From: Clostridia bacterium
Lineage (GTDB): Bacteria > Bacillota_A > Clostridia > Oscillospirales > CAG-272
Length of the DNA: 5,569 nt
Direction of reading: 5' to 3'
NCBI GenBank assembly: GCA_017395725.1
Contig: JAFQOB010000029.1
Span: 1-5,569 of the forward strand
The translations under genes were made by a program, and so were the position numbers. Positions 1 through 5,569 of the stretch are shown piece after piece; positions within the stretch are counted from its first letter, which is position 1; the number at the start of each line of letters is the position of its first letter. The notes beneath the pieces are model-generated. The model searched no databases, had not been told where the DNA came from, and saw only the letters and a program-made list of their open reading frames with translations.

Positions 1-461
1 TCAAATCCACAGTTGACAGCATCTTCATATAGGCTTTTATAAAAGGGATCGGCCGGCGGAATAACCTTGGACACTATTTCTTTATCTTCACCTAATATGC
101 TTTGCAAAATCTGCAAATGGACAACAGCATTTTTCCAAGAGTTCATTTGTGCATCGGTCAATTGCAATACCAGCACATCGTCGGAGGTTACTGTTGCTTC
201 TATATATGCGTTTTCGAGTAATGTATTATCTCCCTTTGTCGCACAAAAAGTTTTTGGATCCACTCCAAATACAGTTTGACAAATTTTTGAAGAAAGGCAA
301 TACTCATTTATATGAGATAAGTCCGATTGTTCAGTGACATCTGTATTCGAAGAAAAATTAATAGATATGTTGAATAGATGGGAATCTATCGCCAAGAGGG
401 CCAAAACCAAGGCAATGAGTATACATATCAATATGCAGACAGTTGTCCTTACCCTAATCAT
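1..461 (-). CDS. Membrane-anchored small protein, candidate RHS immunity protein (partial, C-terminus off window)
   Basis: I do not recognise this protein family. The frame opens with ATG at 461-459 and stays open for 153 codons to the left edge, so the C-terminus is missing. The start is supported by AAAAGGAG six bases upstream. After MIRVRTT there is a hydrophobic stretch at about residues 8-25 (VCILICILIALVLALLAI), preceded by Arg3 and Arg5. This fits a signal anchor or signal peptide with the rest outside the cytoplasm. There is no lipobox, because Cys9 and Cys13 lie too early and inside the helix. The exported part carries Cys55, Cys61, Cys73 and Cys151, which could form disulfides, and a segment LVLQLTDAQMNSWKNAVV at about 97-114. 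The gene starts 43 bases after the RHS stop with no terminator between, which is where immunity genes sit in Rhs/WapA loci. An immunity role is inferred from position only. An unrelated exported protein is the alternative. Confidence 0.8.
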   Translation of the reverse strand, partial: MIRVRTTVCILICILIALVLALLAIDSHLFNISINFSSNTDVTEQSDLSHINEYCLSSKICQTVFGVDPKTFCATKGDNTLLENAYIEATVTSDDVLVLQLTDAQMNSWKNAVVHLQILQSILGEDKEIVSKVIPPADPFYKSLYEDAVNCGF

Positions 462-467
462 AACAAG

Positions 468-475
468 CTCCTTTT
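468..475 (-). promoter_or_regulatory. Ribosome-binding site of the candidate immunity gene
   Basis: The minus strand reads AAAAGGAG, then six bases, then ATG at 461. This is a good Shine-Dalgarno match with normal spacing, and it fixes the start of a gene that runs off the window. The 43-base gap to the RHS stop holds no hairpin followed by T residues, so the two genes would share any transcript that crosses the RHS frame. Confidence 0.85.
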
Positions 476-504
476 ATGATAATAATAGCACCCGTAAATG
501 TTAT

Positions 505-3500
505 TCAAGCAATTGGAATAGGAAACGGTCCTGGTATGGGCAATGGAACGTCAAAGAAATCTTCAAACGACTGTTCAATAGCTTTTCCCAAATCGTCCAT
601 TGCATTCGCAATAGCTCGTCTCATTCTCATATTTCTTTCCAAAAGCTTTACTCCTTCAAAGAACAGTATATGATACCACTTAATCTCGGGTTCCGGTGAA
701 ACAATAGACGGGACAACTTCTGGGACAACTTCTGGGACATATTCGGACACAGACTGGTTGTTTGAATCATTATCTGTATATTTCATCTCCGTGCCAAATG
801 TCGTTGTAACAGAATGGCCTTCAAATTCTTTTAGTATAGTTTCCAATTCATGTTCTACACTATAAGAGCCAGAAAGCCCAAGACTGATGGATGTTGTCAA
901 AGTATTGTAGTCATCTATTTGAGCCGAATATGCAACACTTACCGATCCATCGGATGAGTATTTGGCATCAAATTTACCATTGGCAAAATTATAAGAATCA
1001 TAAACTTCGAATTGTCCTTCTAAAATCTCTTGCAATTCGCCAATATCAATTTTACCTTCTCCAAAAGTATGCGAAATTTCCAAATAATGTCTTGCATTGC
1101 CCAAGGTAATATTGTATTCAAAACTCGAAATTGGTATTTTTAAACCAGATTGAATAGCGTTTTTTATCTTACGAAGTAAAAAGTACCTTTTGGCTGCAAT
1201 ATAAGCATTTTCCATAATTCGTGATACTTTTTTAAACTCTTCTTGGGACAATTCTTGTCTTTCCGCACTCAACCCAAACGGATCGATATTGGACACTGGG
1301 TTACCATTCGCATAAGCATAACGGTTAAGGGTTACGGCTTCGGAGATGGAACCTGCAACAATATCCGCATTGATAAATCTACGCATATCGGGCGAGTAGT
1401 ATCTCGCACGCATATAGATGAAACCGTTTTCGTCGGTGACTACACCATCTCTGCCGTTATAGCCGAAGATTACATCACTGGGGCCGGTATGGCTGATAAG
1501 CTTACCATAGGTATCATACTCAAACGTATCCATGATGGCACCGCTTGCGTTGGTGATAGCAATGGTGCTGCCACGGCAGTCGAAGTGATAGGTCTTGAAG
1601 CTATTGGTGTTAATCGTTTCCTCGCCGATCAGCCCGTGACCGTAGACATACTTAGTCGTGACATTGTTGGTAGTCTTGCAAAGCAGCTTGCTGAGCTTGC
1701 AGTTGGTGTCGTAAGTATACGTCGTATCCTGCCCTGCGTGCAGGTTGCGGATTCTTACGTCCTCGGCATTATAGGTATACGAATGACCGCCTGCAGAGAT
1801 GAGTCGGTTTGCAGAGTCATAGGCGAAGTTCACCGAAGTGCAGCAGTCGAGGGTTGCAGACAGCATATTACCGTCGAGGTCGTAGCTTACGGCATTACCA
1901 CAGAAGGAGACGAGTCGGTTGTTGGTGTCGTACTCGAAACAGCTATCGGGTGCATCGGTGATATTGCCGGCTGCATCGTAGGAGTAGCTTTCCTCGTCCA
2001 GCACAATATTGGACAGGCTCTTCTTCGTGCGCTTGGTTACTCTGTTCAGCTCATCATAAGTATAGCACAGTTTGGTATTATTTGCAAGTACTTTTTCTTC
2101 GACAATTCTCGACAGGTCGTCGTAGGTGTACTCGAAGCCGCTGATGACGGTGCCGCCCGCCGTTTTTTCGACGGTGGAGGTCACGCGCTGCTTGTTGTCG
2201 TAGACGGTGGTGGTCACGCTGCCGTCGGGCTTGGTCACGCCGGTGACGCGGTTGTTGACGTCGTAGGTGTACGACGTGACGCGGTTCGACCAGTCGGTGA
2301 CGCGGGTGAGGTTGTGGTTTGCATCGTAGGTATAGGTCACCGCTGTGTTGTCGGGGTAGATGATTTTGGTGAGGTTGCCCACCGCGTCGTACTCGTAGCG
2401 AATAACCTTGCCATAGGTATCGGTGTAGCTCTGGACGCGGTTGAGGGCGTCGTAGGTTCGGGTAATGGTGCCGTTCGCGTCGGTCGCCGTCAGCACATTG
2501 CCGTTGTTATCGTAGGTATAGCTGACCGAGCCCTCGGGCGAGCTGTACCCGGTGATTCTGCCCAGCGCGTCATAGAAGAACTGCCGCACCTGCCCGCGGG
2601 CGTTGGTCAGCTTCTTGCGCAGGTTCAGCTCGTTGTAGGTGTACGACACCGTGCCCCCCGATGCGGTAGTTTCGGCGGTGAGTCTGCCCATGTCGTCGTA
2701 GGTGTAGTTGGTCGCACCGCCCAGCGGGCCGGCAAGTCGCGTCACATTGCCCAGCAGATCATACGCCGCCGTGCTGTTTTGGTTTGCCGCGTCTCGCACC
2801 TGCGTATTCTGTCCGCGAGAGTTGTAGGTGTACTCGCTGCGGTGATTGAGCGCGTCGGTCACGCTTGCCACCTTGCCCAGCGCATTGTAGGTGTAGCTGG
2901 TCGTCTTCCCCATCGCGTCGGTCACCTGCAGGGGCAGGTTCAGGCTGTTGTACACCGTTTCGCTGATGGTGTTCCCCTTGGCGTCGGTGGTCTTGATGAC
3001 GTTTCCGTTGCCGTCATAGCTTGTGGTGAAGACGTTGTTTCTTGCGTCGGTGATCGTCGTGCGTCTGCCCAGCGCGTCATAGCCGTAGCGAATGATGTTG
3101 CCCAGCGCATCCTTGACCGAAATGCAGCGGTTCCGGCTGTCGTAGGTATAGGTCGTCGTCTGATTGAGCGCGTTCTTCACCGTCAGCAGATTGTTATTCG
3201 CGTCGTAGGTGTAGGTGGTAATATTGCCGTTCGCATCGGTCGCCGTCAGCCGGTTGCCGAACGCGTCGTAGGTGTAGCTTCTCTGCTTGCCCAGTGCGTT
3301 GGTCTCGCTGAGCAGATCGCCCGCACGGGAATATGTATACACCGTTGCACCCGAAACCGCGTTGGTCACCCGCGTCACCTTCGACATGGCGTTATACTGA
3401 TACGTCGTTGTATTGCCGGCGTCATCCGTGACCGTGAGCACATTGCCTGCACCGTCGTAGGTCTTGGTCGTAACGCCACCCTTGGGATTGGTTTCCTTGA

Positions 3501-5037
3501 CCACATTGCCTGCCGCGTCATATTCATACTGCACGGTCGCACCGTCGGCGAATCGCTTTGCCGTTACTCTGCCGCCCTTGTCATACGTTACCGTGGTGAT
3601 ATTCCCCGCCTGATCGGTCGTCTTGATCGGGCGGTCCTCTCCGTCGAATGTATAGCGGATTGTGTGGCCATCCGGCAAGGTAATGATGTCATTCTTCATA
3701 TTCCCGTTGTAGGAATATTCGGTTTTGTTCCCGTTGGCATCGGTCACCGATGTTTTCTGACAGTTGCTGTCATAGGTGTTGACGATGCTCTTTCCGTTCG
3801 CATCCGTCGTTCTCAGCAGGTTCCCGCTCGCATTGTACTGGTATGTGGTCACACTGTTGTCCGCCGCAGTTTGGGTTGCAACTTGGCCGAGTGTGTTATA
3901 CGTGTACCGTGTGGTATTCCCTGCCGCATCGGTGTGCGAAACCAGAAGGCCGTTCGCATAGGCATATACCTCGGCATTTTTGCTCCCCACTTTCTTGGTC
4001 GCAGGCAGCCCCTTTGCGTCGTAGGTGTATACGGTCACAGTCCCCCGAACGTCGGTGTGCTGTGTCATTTGATTCTTGCTGTTGTACACAAAGCTTTCTT
4101 CGGGCACTACCCCATCAACGGCGGGATAACGAATTCTTGTCACGTTCCCTGCGCTGTCATAGGTAATGTAGGTCTTGTTCCCGTTTTTATCGGTAATCTC
4201 GGTGGGCTTATTGAAGCTGTTATATGTCTTCAGCACCGAATTGCCCTTCGCATCGGTCTCTCGAATGATGTTATTTCTGCTATCATACGCGTAGGTTTTG
4301 GTATTGCCATTTTCATCGGTATAGCTCACAAGCAGTCCGCCGGAATTGTATTCGCGAATACTCTGGTTGCCGTTTCTGTCTGTGGTAAGTCTTCGATTGT
4401 CCGCATAGGACACCGTGGATTTCCTCGAGCCGGCAATGGCATCCTTCTGCTCAATCACTCTGCCGTACTCATCGTACGTGTTTTCAAAATAGCAGATGTT
4501 TTTTGCATCGGTTCCCGTCTTGATTCTACCCTTTGCATCATAAGTATAAGAAAGGCTGTTTCCGTTTACATCGCAGATTGCCGTAATCAGATCGCCGCTG
4601 TACGTGATGGTTGCCTGTCTCGATGCGTCATCATATACCCGAACGATCTTGCCTTCGGCATCTTTCGCAAGATACATTTTCTTCCCAGACACACAATCTG
4701 CAATCGTAATCAATGTCCCCGAATAGGTAATCTGCGTTTCGAACCCTTGGTGATCCACGATCTTTGCCAGTTTTCCCTCTGCGTTATAATACTCGGTATG
4801 TGCCGAATTGCAGTCAATGATATACGGATACGCGCGCGTATGATCCACTGTCAATACGTATCCCGCTTTATTTGCGTGGATACAATTGAATACCCCATTC
4901 GAACCCGCTTCTTGCTCATACTTCAAAAAAACAGCCGCCCCGAAGGGCGGCTGAAAAAGGAGTTTGTTTATTAAAAATAGAATCTCGTTATATTCTTCCC
5001 GAAAAAACAACAGCAAGCATTTTGTCAATTTTATCAA
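505..5037 (-). CDS. RHS/YD-repeat polymorphic-toxin protein, apparently 5'-truncated
   Basis: The open frame has 1,510 codons and stops with TGA at 505-507. Residues 1-39 are probably spurious: they start at TTG 5037 without a ribosome-binding site, overlap the upstream gene in another frame, and translate the terminator (QPPFGAA at 29-35). RHS-like sequence is clear from about residue 60-83 (YYNAEGKLAKIVD). About 45 degenerate YD repeats fill residues 164-1115, followed by YHFDCRGS (1150-1157), YMRARYYSP (1208-1216) and DPFGL (1252-1256), then an unrecognised tip (1256-1510). In this family the YD repeats form a shell that encloses and delivers a C-terminal toxin to neighbouring cells. WapA-like Gram-positive members have a Sec signal and wall-binding N-terminus; neither is present here. 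Later possible starts are TTG 62, GTG 64 and ATG 121 (4677, after GGGAAG), all with weak upstream signals. The frame has no internal stops. It may be a silent cassette, a recent pseudogene, or be expressed from an unseen internal start. Confidence 0.85.
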   Translation of the reverse strand: MIKLTKCLLLFFREEYNEILFLINKLLFQPPFGAAVFLKYEQEAGSNGVFNCIHANKAGYVLTVDHTRAYPYIIDCNSAHTEYYNAEGKLAKIVDHQGFETQITYSGTLITIADCVSGKKMYLAKDAEGKIVRVYDDASRQATITYSGDLITAICDVNGNSLSYTYDAKGRIKTGTDAKNICYFENTYDEYGRVIEQKDAIAGSRKSTVSYADNRRLTTDRNGNQSIREYNSGGLLVSYTDENGNTKTYAYDSRNNIIRETDAKGNSVLKTYNSFNKPTEITDKNGNKTYITYDSAGNVTRIRYPAVDGVVPEESFVYNSKNQMTQHTDVRGTVTVYTYDAKGLPATKKVGSKNAEVYAYANGLLVSHTDAAGNTTRYTYNTLGQVATQTAADNSVTTYQYNASGNLLRTTDANGKSIVNTYDSNCQKTSVTDANGNKTEYSYNGNMKNDIITLPDGHTIRYTFDGEDRPIKTTDQAGNITTVTYDKGGRVTAKRFADGATVQYEYDAAGNVVKETNPKGGVTTKTYDGAGNVLTVTDDAGNTTTYQYNAMSKVTRVTNAVSGATVYTYSRAGDLLSETNALGKQRSYTYDAFGNRLTATDANGNITTYTYDANNNLLTVKNALNQTTTYTYDSRNRCISVKDALGNIIRYGYDALGRRTTITDARNNVFTTSYDGNGNVIKTTDAKGNTISETVYNSLNLPLQVTDAMGKTTSYTYNALGKVASVTDALNHRSEYTYNSRGQNTQVRDAANQNSTAAYDLLGNVTRLAGPLGGATNYTYDDMGRLTAETTASGGTVSYTYNELNLRKKLTNARGQVRQFFYDALGRITGYSSPEGSVSYTYDNNGNVLTATDANGTITRTYDALNRVQSYTDTYGKVIRYEYDAVGNLTKIIYPDNTAVTYTYDANHNLTRVTDWSNRVTSYTYDVNNRVTGVTKPDGSVTTTVYDNKQRVTSTVEKTAGGTVISGFEYTYDDLSRIVEEKVLANNTKLCYTYDELNRVTKRTKKSLSNIVLDEESYSYDAAGNITDAPDSCFEYDTNNRLVSFCGNAVSYDLDGNMLSATLDCCTSVNFAYDSANRLISAGGHSYTYNAEDVRIRNLHAGQDTTYTYDTNCKLSKLLCKTTNNVTTKYVYGHGLIGEETINTNSFKTYHFDCRGSTIAITNASGAIMDTFEYDTYGKLISHTGPSDVIFGYNGRDGVVTDENGFIYMRARYYSPDMRRFINADIVAGSISEAVTLNRYAYANGNPVSNIDPFGLSAERQELSQEEFKKVSRIMENAYIAAKRYFLLRKIKNAIQSGLKIPISSFEYNITLGNARHYLEISHTFGEGKIDIGELQEILEGQFEVYDSYNFANGKFDAKYSSDGSVSVAYSAQIDDYNTLTTSISLGLSGSYSVEHELETILKEFEGHSVTTTFGTEMKYTDNDSNNQSVSEYVPEVVPEVVPSIVSPEPEIKWYHILFFEGVKLLERNMRMRRAIANAMDDLGKAIEQSFEDFFDVPLPIPGPFPIPIA
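508..1272 (-). other. Variable C-terminal toxin tip of the RHS protein (unrecognised domain)
   Basis: These 255 residues (1256-1510) follow the DPFG motif, the usual boundary between conserved RHS core and variable toxin. I recognise no nuclease, deaminase, ADP-ribosyltransferase or pore-forming motif. By eye the order is a helical, Lys/Arg-containing segment (about 1260-1296), a beta-rich, Ser/Tyr/Thr-rich segment (about 1306-1422) with alternating patterns such as FDAKYSSDGSVSVAYSAQ, a Pro/Val linker (1433-1451), an amphipathic helical segment (about 1453-1495, including KLLERNMRMRRAIANAM) and a Pro-rich tail (VPLPIPGPFPIPIA). The DNA is much poorer in GC than the adjoining core (a sampled line at 781-840 has 22 of 60), as expected for an exchanged tip. 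The domain boundary is well supported; toxicity and mode of action are inferred. Confidence 0.65.
710..745 (-). repeat. 12-base tandem repeat encoding a VPEV linker in the tip
   Basis: On the plus strand GGGACAACTTCT stands at 710-721 and again at 722-733, followed by a diverged third copy, GGGACATATTCG, at 734-745. On the coding strand this gives YVPEVVPEVVP, a four-residue period in a Pro/Val/Glu linker between the beta-rich part and the last helical part of the tip. The unit is in frame, so gain or loss of a copy would change linker length without breaking the protein. Confidence 0.8.
1273..1590 (-). other. RHS core-associated region ending in DPFG
   Basis: Residues 1150-1255 carry the conserved RHS signature: YHFDCRGS, FGYNGRDG, then ENGFIYMRARYYSPDMRRFI, RYAYANGNPVSNIDPFG and Leu1256. 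In studied Rhs and TcC proteins this region is an aspartyl-protease-like element that cuts just after DPxGL and frees the toxin inside the shell. By position, Asp1225 (INADIVAG) and Asp1252 (DPFG) are the likely acidic pair, with Arg1239 nearby. The usual RYYDPxxGRF appears here as RYYSPDMRRF, a noticeable variation. Self-cleavage is inferred from the family. Confidence 0.85.
1693..4548 (-). repeat. YD-repeat array (about 45 degenerate repeats)
   Basis: Residues 164-1115 repeat a unit of about 20-22 residues with the pattern YTYDxxGRxxxxTDAxGN, or roughly 60-66 bases. At DNA level it shows as recurring plus-strand strings such as CGTAGGTGTA and TCGTAGGTATA. Some units match closely: TCTGCCCAGCGCGTCATAG is identical at 2557-2575 and 3064-3082, and the strings around 2470-2495 and 3227-3260 are nearly identical. 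Such repeats build the beta-spiral shell in Rhs and Tc proteins. At DNA level they offer homology for recombination within and between RHS genes. The repeat count is by eye and may be off by a few. Confidence 0.9.
4925..4953 (-). terminator. Intrinsic terminator after the upstream gene
   Basis: The minus strand reads CAGCCGCCC, TTCG, GGGCGGCTG, then seven T residues (4931-4925). The nine-pair stem is perfect and GC-rich, and closes a C(UUCG)G tetraloop, so this is a near-ideal Rho-independent terminator for minus-strand transcription. It begins 34 bases past the TAA of the upstream gene. On the plus strand the hairpin is followed by AAAAAGG, so it should not work in that direction. It lies inside the open RHS frame, where it would block readthrough into the RHS module. 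Confidence 0.93.
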
Positions 5038-5569
5038 CTAACATATTCGAAGATATAAGCCTATAGACTTTAGTTCCTTCAATAACGATGACTTGATATT
5101 CTCCTTGCCCAATGTGTTTAACTCCATGACTATTCTTGTCAGCAAGCTGAGCTTCACCAGTTGACTTAATATAATACCTCAAAGCATCATCTTTACTTGC
5201 AAAGTCATATGCAAAAATTTCATATCCAATATCGTTAGATTTATACCTCATTCCCCAAAAATCATTATATTCCATACTATGATAATTTGCATCAATTTCA
5301 GGAGTATGATACTCGATTATCTCAGAAGGAATTTTTTCATAAGACATTAGACTTTTGCATTCATTTAGGTCTTTGAAAACATACATATATACTGGGAATG
5401 AAATCTGTTCTATGACATCTCCTTTAGTATTCACCTCAAGATATTCAACAGAAATCTCACTACTTGGCTTTCCTTCAAATATCTGCATCATCAAACAGGC
5501 GTGGGGAACAATTAACTTATAGCTTTTATCGTCTCCCGGTCCTGCCACAACTTTAGAGTAATCGTCTGA
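4988..5569 (-). CDS. Hypothetical protein, possibly an immunity protein of a neighbouring toxin (partial, N-terminus off window)
   Basis: The frame is open from the right edge to TAA at 4990-4988, giving 193 visible residues. A GTG at 5548 could serve as a start, but it has no ribosome-binding site and the frame continues upstream of it (SDDYSKVVAGPG), so the true start is probably outside the window. I do not recognise the family. The protein looks soluble and mixed alpha/beta, rich in aromatic and acidic residues, with no membrane segment in the visible part. Segments such as EIFAYDFASKDDALRYYIKS and GEYQVIVIEGTKVYRLISSN, then a C-terminal VDKIDKMLAVVFSGRI, suggest a compact alpha/beta fold. 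It is followed at once by a strong terminator, so it is the last gene of its transcript. Small AT-rich genes at this place in RHS loci are often immunity genes of an earlier tip. That role is only a contextual guess. Confidence 0.75.
   Translation of the reverse strand, partial: SDDYSKVVAGPGDDKSYKLIVPHACLMMQIFEGKPSSEISVEYLEVNTKGDVIEQISFPVYMYVFKDLNECKSLMSYEKIPSEIIEYHTPEIDANYHSMEYNDFWGMRYKSNDIGYEIFAYDFASKDDALRYYIKSTGEAQLADKNSHGVKHIGQGEYQVIVIEGTKVYRLISSNMLVDKIDKMLAVVFSGRI

Noticed and set aside
67..699. Several short plus-strand open frames (67-279, 149-337, 334-699, 476-673).
   Set aside because: They lie opposite the membrane-anchored gene and the toxin tip, lack ribosome-binding sites and have no protein-like composition. 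The minus-strand frame there has a good start signal.
3776..4166. Plus-strand frames of 61 and 107 codons.
   Set aside because: They are shadows of the YD-repeat coding sequence with no start signals.
4828..4841. Perfect 14-base palindrome ATACGCGCGCGTAT with a CG run.
   Set aside because: It lies inside the RHS frame, does not extend beyond 14 bases and has no second copy that I can see. A chance palindrome or coding constraint is enough to explain it.
4826..4854. TTGACA on the minus strand (4854-4849), a perfect -35 match near the start of the RHS-like sequence.
   Set aside because: At 17 or 18 bases downstream the hexamers are GTATCC or TATCCG, poor -10 matches; the better TATATC is 24 bases away. 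It also lies inside coding sequence, so I do not call a promoter.
4896..4908. GCGGGTTCGAAT on the minus strand, resembling a tRNA T-arm and thus a possible attachment-site scar after the terminator.
   Set aside because: The bases after TTCGAAT (GGGGT) do not pair with the GCGGG before it, and no acceptor stem, anticodon arm or CCA is nearby. No integrase is seen in the window.
1243..4974. A 1,243-codon open frame on the plus strand opposite the RHS gene.
   Set aside because: It is the antisense of the YD array. The repeated codon pattern of the repeats keeps stops out of this frame, its protein is low-complexity Val/Gly/Ile/Arg repeats, and it has no sensible start context.

Overview
All coding in this window is on the minus strand, so transcription runs from high to low coordinates. 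In that order it holds the 3' end of an unrecognised gene (cut by the right edge, stop at 4988-4990), a strong intrinsic terminator (4925-4953), a very long RHS/YD-repeat frame (505-5037), and the 5' part of a small membrane-anchored protein gene (start at 461, cut by the left edge). The layout resembles a polymorphic-toxin (Rhs/WapA-type) locus: a YD-repeat shell, a conserved RHS core ending in DPFGL, a variable C-terminal tip of about 255 residues, and a small gene close behind in the usual immunity position.

No marker gene fixes the organism. An AAAAGGAG ribosome-binding site, AT-rich flanks, a UUCG-loop terminator and a YD-repeat protein without type VI-associated domains suggest a Bacillota/Clostridia-like bacterium, possibly gut-associated. 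This is an inference with moderate to low confidence.

The main oddity is the 5' end of the RHS frame. Its N-terminal 40 or so codons only read, in another frame, the end of the upstream gene and the terminator hairpin. Recognisable RHS sequence begins within a few dozen codons after the terminator. No promoter, good ribosome-binding site or secretion region is visible. The RHS unit therefore looks like a 5'-truncated, probably silent or orphan module, although it keeps about 1,450 codons open. Base composition is also patchy: about 30-37% GC in sampled lines of the flanking gene and the tip, 60-65% in the middle of the YD array, and about 40% near its N-terminal end.

The candidate new system is the unrecognised toxin tip paired with the membrane-anchored candidate immunity protein. 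The pairing rests on gene order and family knowledge. Neither protein shows a motif that gives its biochemical activity.
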